Positions 23,761 through 34,339 of a DNA stretch of 64,000 nucleotides are shown here, piece after piece (within the stretch, counting starts at the first letter, position 1; each line of letters begins with the position of its first letter). The translations under genes were made by a program, and so were the position numbers. The notes below the pieces were generated by a model. The model worked only from the letters and a program-made list of their open reading frames with translations, was not told the DNA's origin and searched no databases. The DNA is from Lateolabrax maculatus (Eukaryota > Chordata > Actinopteri > Acropomatiformes > Lateolabracidae), in contig CM062212.1 in the NCBI GenBank assembly GCA_031216445.1, positions 4,753,501 through 4,817,500 of the forward strand, in the 5' to 3' direction.

Positions 23761-23782
23761 CTGTTTGTGTGTGCACGTGCAT

Positions 23783-23784
<2 letters not shown>

Positions 23785-23818
<34 letters not shown>

Positions 23819-23824
23819 GTGTGT
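23785..23824 (+). repeat. (GT)n microsatellite
   Basis: A GT array with one GC interruption near its 3' end. Confidence 0.9.
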
Positions 23825-24798
23825 ATCACTTAACATTTGAATGTGATCTAGGGAGCTCACCTTTGCTAGACCTGCAGTCAGCGTTTCTCACATGCAGACA
23901 CACACCTCAGGTTGGGGAGAAGCTAATGTTCCCTTAATACCTGCGACTGCTGCACTGCTCACCGTGATAAGTAACTTCTCTCCAGATCACCGTTTCATCA
24001 TGACAGGAGAAATGTTGAGTATACCTTCAGGACAGTGCTGAGGAGAGGCAGACACGGTAGAGTTTGAATGTAAATGTTTGAATGTGATAGTTTGCCCGGA
24101 TTATCCTGAATTTGCAGAAAACTGTTGAAGAGCTGAATATAAAAGTAAACTGCAGATACTGGTTTATCCAAATAAAAATGCATTTTTTGCCTCATAACCT
24201 GCTCCACCTGTTAAAGCACTGTACAACTTTCTCCCGTAATTTTAGCACATTAACTACGCAGCACATATACATAAATACAGTACATAAGTGTAACTATCTT
24301 TATTACTGTAAATATGCATTTTGGACTTTATAATCATGCAGGAGAGAATGAGTTTCACATCATCATATTATGCAAGCTTGTTTGGCACACTAGGGTAAGA
24401 GCCTGGAGTGGTGCCCCTTTTCCCCCCACTATATTACACACCATTTTATGCCATTTCCGAATATGTAACACATTTTTAAGATTTTTTAACCAAAGTTTCC
24501 CTTTAGGGCAGTTGTTGGTTTTCATCACACCTACATGTCTAAACAGACCTAACAGCAAAAACAATGTTACGGTTCATTGATGTAAACATATTAAAAGAAC
24601 GTGCCTGGGTGTTTTGGATGTTTTCGAGTATACTTGTATATTTTTGGGTGTTATGGGCCCATTTTAACCCAATTTAACGATCCAGAGTTGTTCTTTTGTT
24701 TTACCTTCACCTAGCTGCAGATGCGGTGTTTCACACCATGGGTCTGATTACCTTTAGAACAAACTGAGGAAATTAAATCATCAGCTGAGGCGGAGGCC
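23825..24798. other. Non-coding sequence without clear features
   Basis: A+T-rich sequence; frames at 24112-24333 and 24314-24580 without domains. Confidence 0.45.
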
Positions 24799-24824
24799 AG
24801 AGAGAGAGAGAGAGAGAGAGAGAG
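24799..24824 (+). repeat. (AG)n microsatellite
   Basis: An uninterrupted AG array of about 13 units. Confidence 0.9.
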
Positions 24825-24829
24825 CTACC

Positions 24830-25010
24830 ATTAGGTTAATGAGCTATGAAATGAAATGTATTTCTTAGCCTGCAGCCCACATCCCCCTAAATATCAGCTA
24901 ACACGGCTAATGAACTTTACACTGTCATCAATTACCTGTAGCCATAATGGCCGAGCAGGGTTATAATATGGAGGGTGTGGAGCGAGGGAGAAACAGAGAG
25001 GAAGGCTTAT
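24830..25010. promoter_or_regulatory. Candidate conserved non-coding element with TALE/homeodomain sites
   Basis: The sequence is repeat-free. It holds GGTTAATGAGCTATG, CGGCTAATGAAC, and TGTCATCAATTA at 24923-24934, which joins a MEIS-like TGTCA to a homeodomain CAATTA. CCATAATGGCCG follows. The density of homeodomain cores in under 100 bases is what suggests an enhancer. No comparative evidence is available. Confidence 0.3.
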
Positions 25011-26884
25011 AATTTGCTATATATATTTAACAGAGTAGGCAAATTAACATTATATGGACAATAAAAAATATGTGAAATTTGTTTGCAGGCTTTAATGTTG
25101 CCTGAGCTTCAGTGGTAAATGAAATTCACTTCTGCACGTGTCTGTAACAATGTTAAGATTACAACATTCTTCACTTAATGCCGTTTACATTACTGCTAAC
25201 ATTGTCAGTCAGGGAGTCAATCAGTTACAATACTTTGATGTTTTTGCGCTGTTAACTGGGTTTCAGGCATCACCAGTCTGAAGTCTGAAGGATTTCTCCA
25301 CTGCAATGCAGCTTTGTTTGAAGCAAAGGTACATTTTTAACAAACAACAGCTGGCTTCAGAAGGTGCCTGAGGAAAAACCCTGCAATTTTCAACGTCATG
25401 TAATTTGCTGTAGTAAGCTGCACAAGGAAAGTGTTCAAATTTAAGAATTACAGCAAGAGGAAATGTTTTTGAAATCTCAGTTTCCTGTTATCACTACAAG
25501 CCTCCATCTTATTCTCCATTTTCCATATAATCTGGAAACACGTGAGCTAACTTTGTGTCAATGCAGGATTTCTTTTTTATTTTACTGAAGGCATTTAATG
25601 ATGAGCGGTAAAACAAGTCAAGTGCAAAAGCAACCAAGAAACATGGGAACAAACTGGAAATCTTCTGGGCAAAATATTGACTCATTGACTCGCTTTATTT
25701 TTTTTTTGCAACATACACTACTTTGTGTTGTTACTCATCTGTATCAATTTCATATAAGCATTTCTTCCTAAAATGTCCATGACAGGTTAAAAGAAGCATT
25801 TAATACATTAAAACACTAAACATTCAAGTTGAGGGTTTTCCCATAAATCAGGTTATCCCTGAAAAAATATGAACAGAAATTTAGATAATGGAAACAGACT
25901 TCTTGCAACTGGATCAACTGGTTATTTTTGTTTAAAATGAACTCATTCACCTTCTGTACATGCATCAGCCATTTATTGAGTTAGCTGAAGAATATAACTA
26001 ATCAAGTATGCTGTGTGTGTGTGTGCTATAACTTTTTCATAATCTTATGTTTTGCATCTACAAACACACACAACGATGCACAAATACTGTAAATAGAGAA
26101 GCTGCACAGAAAATCCAGATGGACATAAGAAAGATCCAACATTTCATGAAATGTTTGTCTGTAACTCTACTGAGTTTGTTTTTCAGTAAATGTTCCGCAG
26201 TATAAACAAAAGCATGTGCAAAGACAAGAAGTTGGCAACAGTTCACACCAAAAAAACAGTTGGGATCACACAGAAGTAAATACTGTATAACCACATGCAG
26301 AAATACTCACCTTACTTCTCACTTCGTAACTCACTTTGTTTTCCACTCTCTCTTTCTCGCTCGTCCATCTTAACTCTCCTCCGCTCTCCTCCTCTCTTCC
26401 TCTTTGACACTAATAAGCAGTGAAAACTGTTGTGCGCTGGAGTCCTATACAGCCAACAGTCATCTCAAATAAAATCATACGGCCTCGGCTCTGTTATCTT
26501 AACCTCACACGCAGCCTGTCAGTTTCAAACACACAGCCACCAGAAAATGAACACAAAGTGGTTCTGAGACGTCCGCCTGCTGATGCGCGATAAAACAGGT
26601 ATGTTAGGTGAATCACATGCAACGGTCACAGTGTACCGTCTGCTCTGTGAGCTGAGGATGTTTGAGCATGTAAAGCAGTATGATGGCCTGCTGTTATATC
26701 AGTCTGACAATTCCTTGAGCTCAAAGATACGACTGTTGCTCGGCATGCGACAAGGAAATGTAGCTAATAATTTGGAAACACTTTGAGGAAACCTCAAGAG
26801 TTATGTGGTTCACATTTAAATTTTTCTTGGTATAGGCACACTGGAGAACTGGGGGAAAAAATACGTTCCCGGAGTGCATGTTTA
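25011..26884. other. Non-coding sequence; pyrimidine tract at 26336-26408
   Basis: A+T-rich sequence. The stretch 26336-26408 is almost entirely C and T. Frames at 26058-26294 (minus) and 26583-26786 (plus) show no domain. A short GT run lies at about 25990-26004. Confidence 0.4.
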
Positions 26885-27080
26885 CATCTTTCAATTGCTC
26901 ATTTCATGTGACCAAAAGTCCAAAACTCAAAGATATTCAATTCACATATATATATGATATTAAACAAGCGTGAAAAGGAAAAGCTGAAAATGAAGGAGGA
27001 CCTTTTGCATTATAAAAACAAGTAATTCATTATCAAAAATTTCTGTGAGTTGACTAACAGTTAGATCGAGCATTAAATTA
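26885..27080 (+). mobile_element. Family A interspersed repeat, copy 4 (3' part)
   Basis: It holds GTCCAAAACTCAAAGATATTC, AAGCTGAAAATGAAGGAGGA, TTCATTATCAAAAATTTCTG and TGACTAACAG in the family A order. Its left end is missing. It is non-coding. Confidence 0.5.
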
Positions 27081-27407
27081 TATATATATTAACAGTTAAA
27101 GGTGACTTGTGGAGTTTTCTTGATGATGAGGCAAACACAAAAAAGGTGCAAAGTATAGTGTAAGTTAAGTTAACTTAGTGTAGTTAACTATTGGCTGAAC
27201 ATTGACTCACAGGTTATATCAATACAGAAGAATGGTTTAAACATTTAGTATTCCTCTGTGATAGTTAACTTATTAATAATACTTTATAAACTGTTATTAC
27301 ATGTTATTCGTGTTTTTTATGCCATCGCACTTCACAAAATAAGACCAAAAAACAGAACATATAAATACATTCTCCTCCTAAAACAGATTATTTATGTCTC
27401 AATATGT

Positions 27408-27481
27408 CTGCAGGTGTACATGTCGGTACTAGGACAGAATACAATTGTTCTTCTGTCCTAGTACAGACATGTACTCTGCAG
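27408..27481. other. 74-nt near-perfect hairpin (inverted repeat)
   Basis: Arms at 27416-27439 and 27451-27474 are complementary at 23 of 24 positions around an 11-base loop (TACAATTGTTC). After a small bulge the stem continues with CTGCAG on both sides (27408-27413, 27476-27481). The size and shape are those of a precursor microRNA, but a recent palindromic insertion or the end of a mobile element is as likely. The transposase fragment begins about 50 bases downstream. I do not match either arm to a known microRNA. Confidence 0.75.
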
Positions 27482-27526
27482 GCTGCAGACACTTATTCTC
27501 AAGCACAAACTGAACCTTCAGTGAGT

Positions 27527-27765
27527 GAGAATAAAAAGGAAGCATCTTCAGACGCTGCTGACTGGCCAGTCCTATCAGATAAAGTGAGGATAGAGTTGGT
27601 GAGCAGAGCAGCTGGTCAGATAAAGTCAGGGTTTCCCATAAAGAGGACTGGAGAGACCACCACTTCTACAGAAAACATCTCAATGGAGAAATTACAAAAA
27701 GCTGGCTCAACTATCCTGAAAAAACAAACACTCTTTATTTGACTTCAATTAATCTAAATGTTTAA
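27527..27765 (+). pseudogene. hAT-type transposase fragment (TTF/ZMYM-like N-terminal region), frameshifted
   Basis: In the frame from 27404, the segment at 27551-27632 reads DAADWPVLSDKVRIELVSRA and ends in GFP. This resembles the conserved start of TTF-type (ZMYM-related) hAT transposase proteins: D-x-x-WP, then SD-x-x-R-x-x-(I/L)-V-x-R, then a Phe-Pro. Near 27635 the reading frame shifts by two. The new frame continues DWRDHHFYRKHLNGEI then SWLNYPEKTN, matching the next family block (Phe-Tyr, NGE, Trp-Leu-x-Tyr). It stops at TAA near 27763. The zinc-ligand cysteines, dimerisation region and catalytic core are absent. It is a dead fragment of a transposase or domesticated relative. Confidence 0.55.
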
Positions 27766-28920
27766 TGGGCTCCCATCCATATTACCTGCTGATTTTATAG
27801 TAGAGGGAACTCAGACTGCACCATGTTGAATAGAGTTCAGAGGTTTTCAGGTTTCAGGGAATACTCTAAACTAGTACCCTAAACAACCTATATTGTAAAT
27901 ATTTCTATGTTAGGACAAGTAGAATCAGGATTAGAACATGTTTTGGTTTTTTTACATATGATTGTGTTAATTGGTTATGAATGAACTTGTCTGTGTTTGT
28001 CTGTAGGAGCTTCCTGTTTAAAAGCAAGGGCTAGAAGCTCCTCAGAAGTTGGTTCAGTTCAGGTGAAGACCTGCTGATAGCTGTCTTTTTTATTGACTCA
28101 TTGATTTTTATATTTATTATGTTCTTTTGGAAAGTTTTTATAAGTTTCTTTTTTTTGTCTATAGGTTTTTTTTTTTTCACAACCAAAACCTGCCTGAACT
28201 GCTTATTGGTGTGATGGAAACTACAATAAAAACATACACCAGGTGAAGATTACACCTCTGTGCGCTCTTCTCCCACCACTCAGCCAATCCTTTACAGAGG
28301 GAATGATAGGAAAAGAAATCAAAATGTACTGGAAAAAAGTCGAGACTTGCCCGAAAAAAGCAAAAGATGAAACCAGGAATAGCACTGAGTGAAGCAGAAA
28401 GAAGAGATGGCAAGAGGTCCCGATAAAGTCGGTAGATGTTATTCATACACTGCTGACACACTTCACCTGCTGCATAAGTGGAACATACTTCCAGGTTTGT
28501 TCCTGTACTCAAATAGGTTGTTGTTGAGGTGGAAAGCAGTGTCATCAAAACCTGGTATTCATTAAATATCATTCAAAAAGAACTAATTAAGTGTATGAGC
28601 TGGAGGATTATGGGTGCTCATGTGCTTTGCCTTTGTGTTTGCACCACACTTTCGTTAACTCAGCGTGACATGTTGGATTTTATGACATTCAAGTTTGAGT
28701 TGGTTGCTCTCTTTACTCCGTCAGTTCAGCCATGATGCCTATGGCAACTACAGAGGACTGAAGCAGTGTTATGAGCTTTCAATAGTATCATTAAAAAATA
28801 ACTTACTTAATTAGTTTAAACCAAACCTACTGTCTTTCCACAAACCGTGCCTTTATGTCTCCATAGGGAGTCTCTCAGTGTATATGTGTCTGTGTAACAT
28901 AGCAATTCCCTATAACTAAC

Positions 28921-28929
<9 letters not shown>
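27766..28929. other. Non-coding sequence with one longer unrecognised frame
   Basis: A 131-codon minus-strand frame (28177-28572) is the longest non-repeat frame here. Its product has two hydrophobic stretches and a CxxC near residue 38, and I do not recognise it. A CAG acceptor-like site overlaps its start and a CAG|GTGAAG donor-like site lies inside. It is probably incidental. Confidence 0.35.

Positions 28930-28951
<22 letters not shown>
28930..28951 (+). repeat. (AC)n microsatellite
   Basis: An uninterrupted AC array. Confidence 0.9.
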
Positions 28952-29087
28952 GCTTCCTGAGCAGTTGACTCGCAGGCCAAACGCGATTGTTAGAGGCAGA
29001 GCGATGGGTACAATTGTTTGGACAGTGTGTTGAGATATAATCCCTTCATCTGGACCCTCTCTCCCTCCGTCTTTTCATCTCCCATGC

Positions 29088-29148
29088 ACTCACACACACA
29101 AAGCTACACACACACATACACAAAACACACACACACACACACACACAC
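29088..29148 (+). repeat. Compound (AC)n microsatellite
   Basis: Three AC tracts separated by short interruptions, the longest at 29126-29148. Confidence 0.85.
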
Positions 29149-30538
29149 TCCCGTTAGTGAGCATGGCAGAAGAGGAGTGCGTAACTCATGTCACCTTCCT
29201 TTGTTTACAGCTTTTCTCTCCCACTGCCTGGTCTTCAGTCCTCAGACATCAGATAAGTCCAAAAATACGACTAAACAAAGACAATGCAGCGTACTGATGG
29301 ACCAGTGCTTCCACTGACTTAACTGGACGAGTCTCAGAGGCTAAATTCCTGTTTTTTCTAGATTGCACAGAAAATGGAGCCTTTTAGATCATGAGAATGT
29401 TAAAATCATCTGTGTCCCCAGCATACGAATGGCTCCACTGCTTGTTAATACTTTAGCACTGTGGTTACACTGTGAATAATAGCACAGCCATGATAGTTTT
29501 ATATAAAACCTCTCTATCCCTCAAACTGCAAGAATGGTGAGCCCTAAAATGGAGCATCAGTGGTCTGAAATTGATTCTTTCATTGATTTTCATTTGAAGT
29601 TGAATTTGGCTAAGATTTAGATTAAGGAAAAATAAGTAGCTGACTCCCATAGGAACATGACATGTTTATGCCACTTTTGCCATTGTCATTTCAGATTCTG
29701 CTATTTCCACACGCAGCAAAAGACTAAAACTATATACATTTAGCAGGTACTTCACATAACTCCTTGACATGAGATGTTTCACTGTAGCTTAACAGATCCG
29801 AGAACCACATTCATCATTTTTTCAAAAGAGGAGACCAAATTTGAAAGGGACTCGAGGACAGTCAGACCAGAGGATAATAACGCTGCGAAATGCAGTCAAC
29901 CTGACAGATGCAGGAGCATGATGGCAACAAGCAACAGCCGTCAAAAAGAGTAGCAATAACTGTCATTCGCACATTTCAGTCTCTCCTTCTCGCATCAAAA
30001 ATCACATTTTTCTCCTCTAATTATTATGATGTCCAAGGTGACCAGAGCTGATAGCTGATAGACCTGAACCTGCAGCAACAGAACAGGACCCCACCCAAGC
30101 CGATCAAACCCCACCAATACTGTAGCCTGCAATGCAGAAAATTCATTTACTTTAAGTACTAATTTCCTAGTTGCAAAAACAGTTTTCCTGCGAAAATTGC
30201 TGTATGATTTACTCCATGATATTCTGTATCCATGTGACATGATTCCATTATACAGCGCGTCTCTATCTATCTAAAATAGCACACAGCATCTCGCTACCTG
30301 TGTTCATTATGTGGGCAAAACCTGTTTTCTGCTTTAATGAGACTTGCTGCAGCTCTGAGCAAAATGTGGCATGTTTGTGTGAGAGCACAAATCCAGAGAG
30401 CAGATGGAAGTACATAACAGCAGGAGGCAACAAACACACACACCTGTGTTCAGTGTACAGAAGAATAAATGATAAGGGACATAAGTTCAATCCTCCGGGT
30501 CAGAGAGAGCTAGAGGTTTGCTGTAACAACCCATCGAC
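29149..30538. other. Non-coding sequence without clear features
   Basis: Includes a repeat-free portion around 29880-30240 with a CTCTAATTATTATGATG stretch near 30015. Nothing more specific is seen. Confidence 0.4.
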
Positions 30539-30560
30539 AAACACACACACACGCACACAC
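30539..30560 (+). repeat. (AC)n microsatellite
   Basis: An AC array with one GC interruption. Confidence 0.85.
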
Positions 30561-30659
30561 TTAGTCCCTAAATGAAATGTCATTGTCAGCCCGTGTGTGT
30601 GTTGCTGAATGGCTTGACAGTCAGCCATCCCATCGCTGTGAAGCAGAGGCGGCTGTTGC

Positions 30660-30856
30660 ATTGTCTGCCATACAATAGTGATTAGGAGGGCGACAGAGAC
30701 AGAAGGAAAGCGAGTGAATCTTATTGTATGTTATACAATGGCATTTTAGAAGAATGCAAGAGAGAGAGGAAGAGATAAAAAGAGGTTTTATTGTCTGTTG
30801 TACAATAGTGTTTCGCTGGATGAGCTCAGAGGAGCAAAGAAGGAAACGGAGGAGAT
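30660..30856 (+). repeat. Three diverged ~65-bp tandem units with palindromic heads
   Basis: Units start at 30660, 30723 and 30790 (spacing 63 and 67 bases). Each opens with ATTGT, about seven bases, then ACAAT. The middle head, ATTGTATGTTATACAAT, is a perfect palindrome around three bases. After the head each unit becomes purine-rich (GA-rich). I see no fourth unit. A short plus-strand frame over the array has no domain. Confidence 0.65.
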
Positions 30857-30969
30857 TTAACAGGAGATTGACTGGATCTGTCGGACTGTCATTTCAAAGC
30901 AGAGCACACACACTTACTGTATGCAATATGTGAGGACTCTTTGTGTTTCAATTTCAAGACCTGGTTGGT

Positions 30970-31246
30970 ATCAGTGGCTGGGTATCAAACCCTAATGAGT
31001 TTGGTTTTGTTGGTAGTGCAATTATACATTTAACTGACAGCAGAGTGATATTAAGCAGTTATACTCTAGATCTGTAGTCTTGGTTCTTTTGATCAGATAG
31101 AGTAATTCATAATTCTGTTCATATTAAACTGTTTTTTATTTACGTAAAGTTCATACATTGCTGCTTGTCTTTAGAAAAAGACTTGAAAAAAAGGTGTTCT
31201 GGTATCTATACTGGTATTCAAGTAACAAAATACCCAACCCTACCCA
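30970..31246. mobile_element. MITE-like element with imperfect terminal inverted repeats
   Basis: The left end GGCTGGGTATCAAACCC and the right end AAAATACCCAACCC are inverted copies with one mismatch over the inner ten bases. GGTATCTATACTGGTATTCA lies near the right end. Termini of the CAGGGCTGGGTATC type are common among hAT-like non-autonomous elements of fish. No convincing target-site duplication is visible, so the borders are approximate. Confidence 0.4.
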
Positions 31247-32100
31247 TAATATGCTGGACTCCTATCTCCAGGTCCACTTACTGACTTTTTCAAGAGCTTT
31301 CAAACACCTCTCTCTGTGATTGAGGTGCCAGTAAAAGCAGTAAAAAATTGTGAACCTTTAAATAATGATATTTGATAAATAAACCAAGCTGTTTTAGAAG
31401 CTTAAATCTTAAATTTGGGCTGAAAGATAGAAAATCACCACATCTGTAGACGCCTGATATTTTCTCTGTGAAATTCTGGTGTCAGGTACAGTGAAATCTT
31501 TTTGGCACAGGAGAAGTGACAAGTCCAAAATTAGGATGAAATTACACCAAGCATTTTTGCAGCACTTGTTTTTAACCATGGTGAGTTCACTTTAGTTTGA
31601 TTTGATCAGACAGGTGGCAACAAAGCTTTTTAAACTAAAGAACTAAAAAAGACACCTGAAAACCTAAGTCTTGGGACTGTTCCAGGCGCGGATCATTTAA
31701 AGCAAAATATAATTGAACCAAACTGTAGGGATGATTTATGGGTGTAAGGGGATGGATGTTGACATTCAGCAGTTTATCATATTTAGAAAATGTTACATAA
31801 ATAATAAAGTGAAGTCTGGACTGAAGCTCATACTCAGCTGTTTCCTCGTGTGGTTTTAACCCTTGGCAGGCAGCTGAGAAGATAAATCTCAGCACAGAGA
31901 AGTCAAATCACATTTATCCACAGTTACAGAGACTGAATCAGACTCGTTGCACTTTAACCTGACAGTTGACAGTTTAACAAAAGTCTGTCCAATGATCAGG
32001 CTGTGTTTAAATTCATACAACTTCTCTTAACAAATTCTGCTTTTCACAACTACGGTTTGGACTGAAGACAATTTTATACACTTAATACTCAAAAAGAGTT
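31247..32100. other. Non-coding sequence without clear features
   Basis: A+T-rich sequence; an 86-codon minus-strand frame (31635-31895) has no domain. Confidence 0.45.
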
Positions 32101-32105
32101 TCTGA

Positions 32106-32173
32106 TCATTCATTACATGTGACATCATATCTCATGCTGATCATGATAGTGATCAGTATGAAGTAATGAATGA
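32106..32173. repeat. Two-step inverted repeat
   Basis: Inner arms at 32132-32143 and 32150-32161 pair at 11 of 12 positions around six bases. Outer arms TCATTCATTAC (32106-32116) and its exact complement (32163-32173) pair perfectly. A 15-base bulge remains on the left side only. Confidence 0.65.
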
Positions 32174-32987
32174 AAAAAAGGTCTGGTAAACTCTACAGTG
32201 ATTTGAGGGAATCTAATAAACTATTCTAAGAGTCTCCTAATCATAACTCGAAATTAATTCAAGCATGCCCACTGCCTTAAATAGTCCAATTACTGTGAAA
32301 TACAATTATACAAAAATGGAGGAAAGCATCTGAGAAGCAGTATCTAAAAGTATTATTTTGACCTCTGAAGTGTAAATGTGTGATGGATAAAGATTAAGAC
32401 GTTAATGCTGACTTATTAAGATGCAACTGCCCTGTACCAGAACAAAAAATCATGGAGGTTACCTGTTTGTCAGCCAGGTGTGGCAGTGGAGGCATCACAG
32501 TACTACTATTACTGAGGACACAGGACCACACATTTCCTCACCCTGCCTCTCCTGCACTGTCTGATCGTCCTTCCCTCTCTGTTCTCCTCTGTCCCATCTG
32601 TTATCTCCATGCAGATGTCCTCTAGCCTCCATTATCCTGATTGTGATTGAGCCAGGTTGTTCTCAGGATTGGCTCTCCAACATCCTCTTCCTATCCTTAA
32701 AGCAACATTTCCCTTTACTGCTGCTTGCAGGTGTGACTTTGCCACTCATCCACATTTCTGTCTTTCTGACTTTGTAATGTGATGAGCATTTTACTGCCTT
32801 CATGTCAGATGGGTGAGACGGCAGATACATGAAAGGTACTTTCTGCTAAAAAAACACCTGATGTATCAAAAGGTAGCAGCTTGTCAACCTAAGGTTTAAG
32901 GGTGAACCCTGCCTCCTCTCATTTCCAACATTAATTAATGTTCACCACACACGCAATTGCTCCAGTTACAACTCCTTACATGATTAT
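32174..32987. other. Non-coding sequence; pyrimidine-rich at 32530-32600
   Basis: Nothing recognisable apart from a C/T-rich stretch. Confidence 0.4.
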
Positions 32988-33286
32988 TGTGGCGCCCGTC
33001 CCACTGGGTCTTGTGGGCCGTCCTTGTTAACCTCCGATAGCCAATGGTTGAGTGTGGAAGGTCGTCAGCTAATGGAGCACACCTGAGCTCTCAGGTATAA
33101 AGCTGAGCTCCAGCCTGCTTCTTTCATTTATCGCTTTCAACGCTGCTACAGCAGATACCACGCACACATATCCATGCATTGCTTTACTTGCTGATCTTCA
33201 CACCCTGTTGTTTGTTTTAGTAAACTTCAGTTAAATAAATCACATTTGTCATCTTCTTGTTGCGTTCCCTGAGCCAGTTTGTGACA
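32988..33286 (+). mobile_element. Solo LTR of a Gypsy-like retrotransposon
   Basis: The segment starts TGTGGCGCCC and ends GTGACA, giving the TG...CA borders of an LTR. Inside, in order, are a TATA box (GGTATAAAGC, TATAAA at 33096-33101) and an AATAAA at 33234-33239, about 50 bases before the 3' border. At about 299 bp it fits short fish Gypsy LTRs. No internal region or second LTR is seen, so it looks like a product of LTR-LTR recombination. The flanking tetramers TTAT and CTAT differ by one base and may be a decayed target-site duplication. Confidence 0.6.
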
Positions 33287-33589
33287 CTATAAATCCAAGT
33301 AAACACCAGCCAATGCTGAGCAGCAGAAGTCTAAATGAAATGTGGTTGTTTTGGCTGGCCACAAAAGATAAACTGTGTAGATCACATTTCCTTCCCAGTA
33401 ATACTGTTAAATGTTTCAGTCACTATCTTTTTTTGTTCGTCTTTTGTCCTGTTTTGTAACTCCTAAACATAATATTTTTTTTCAACAAATCACAACAATC
33501 ATAAACACAGCAAAGGGGGGAGAAGGGGGAGGTAAGTACGTAAACAACATGAATGGGTCAACTAAATAATGGCTAGGTTGTGTAGCTCC
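33287..33589. other. Non-coding sequence; purine tract with donor-like site near 33531
   Basis: A G/A-rich stretch ends in a strong GTAAGT donor-like site but has no coding content in front of it. Confidence 0.35.
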
Positions 33590-34020
33590 CGACCTTGGCC
33601 CAGTGGCCGCCCAAGACCAAGCTTTTGAGAAAACCCACTGCTCTTTTCATACTTAAAAGATCGAAGGAGTCCTCCACTCGTCTATTTATTGCAAAGCAAG
33701 ATGGTTTAAGCTGTGCCCACTTCATCTTAATCCTCCTTTTTGCTGAGATACAGCACCAGATAAAAAGACGGTTGATAGATAACACGCTCACTGCTTTGAG
33801 TTTATTTGACCTAGCAGGCAAGAAATTGGAAAATCAACATGAAAAATGTTACTTATAACTACTATTAGCTTCATGTGAACAGAGCTGATAGTGAGTCTGC
33901 TGGGATCCACTCTGCTGTTAGATATATTGACACGCAGCAATCCAATGGGACCCTTCCTGACCCAATTAGATGGAATAAAAAACCTTTTAAACAATTTTTG
34001 CCCAGGTCAGGTCTCAGTAA
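33590..34020. promoter_or_regulatory. Candidate conserved non-coding cluster, first block
   Basis: The block is repeat-free. Frames at 33595-33858 (plus) and 33573-33821 (minus) are both open for about 230 bases and have no recognisable domain. The second half holds GACACGCAGCAATCCAATGG and GACCCAATTAGATGG, with a homeodomain core CAATTAG. It lies just after the solo LTR. Confidence 0.28.
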
Positions 34021-34339
34021 CTGTGAATATCCCTAACCAGAAAGCCATTCGAACAATCCAAATGTAGCTGCTCTGGTGTGACTTTATGGCAAAAGCTGAC
34101 CTCCTAACTTTGCACACAGTAGAAATGCCACTTTTCATTTTTTTCGCCTCTGTTCCCATATCAGCCTGCCTCCAAATAAAGTTTGCTAAGAGAAAATTCC
34201 ATCACAGTCGAGGAAATAAGGGTCAAAAGAAAAGATAAAAGATGTTTACCAGAAAGAAAAAGGATCCTGTAACACAGCACAGTGTGGGGTGCTGGTGATA
34301 GCTATCATGTGACAGTTTTCATATCTCCTCTGTGGTAAA

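Noticed and set aside
28177..28572. Resemblance of the CxxC region to the cysteine motifs of OSTM1
   Set aside because: Only a few residues agree and the rest of the frame does not fit, so no name is given.
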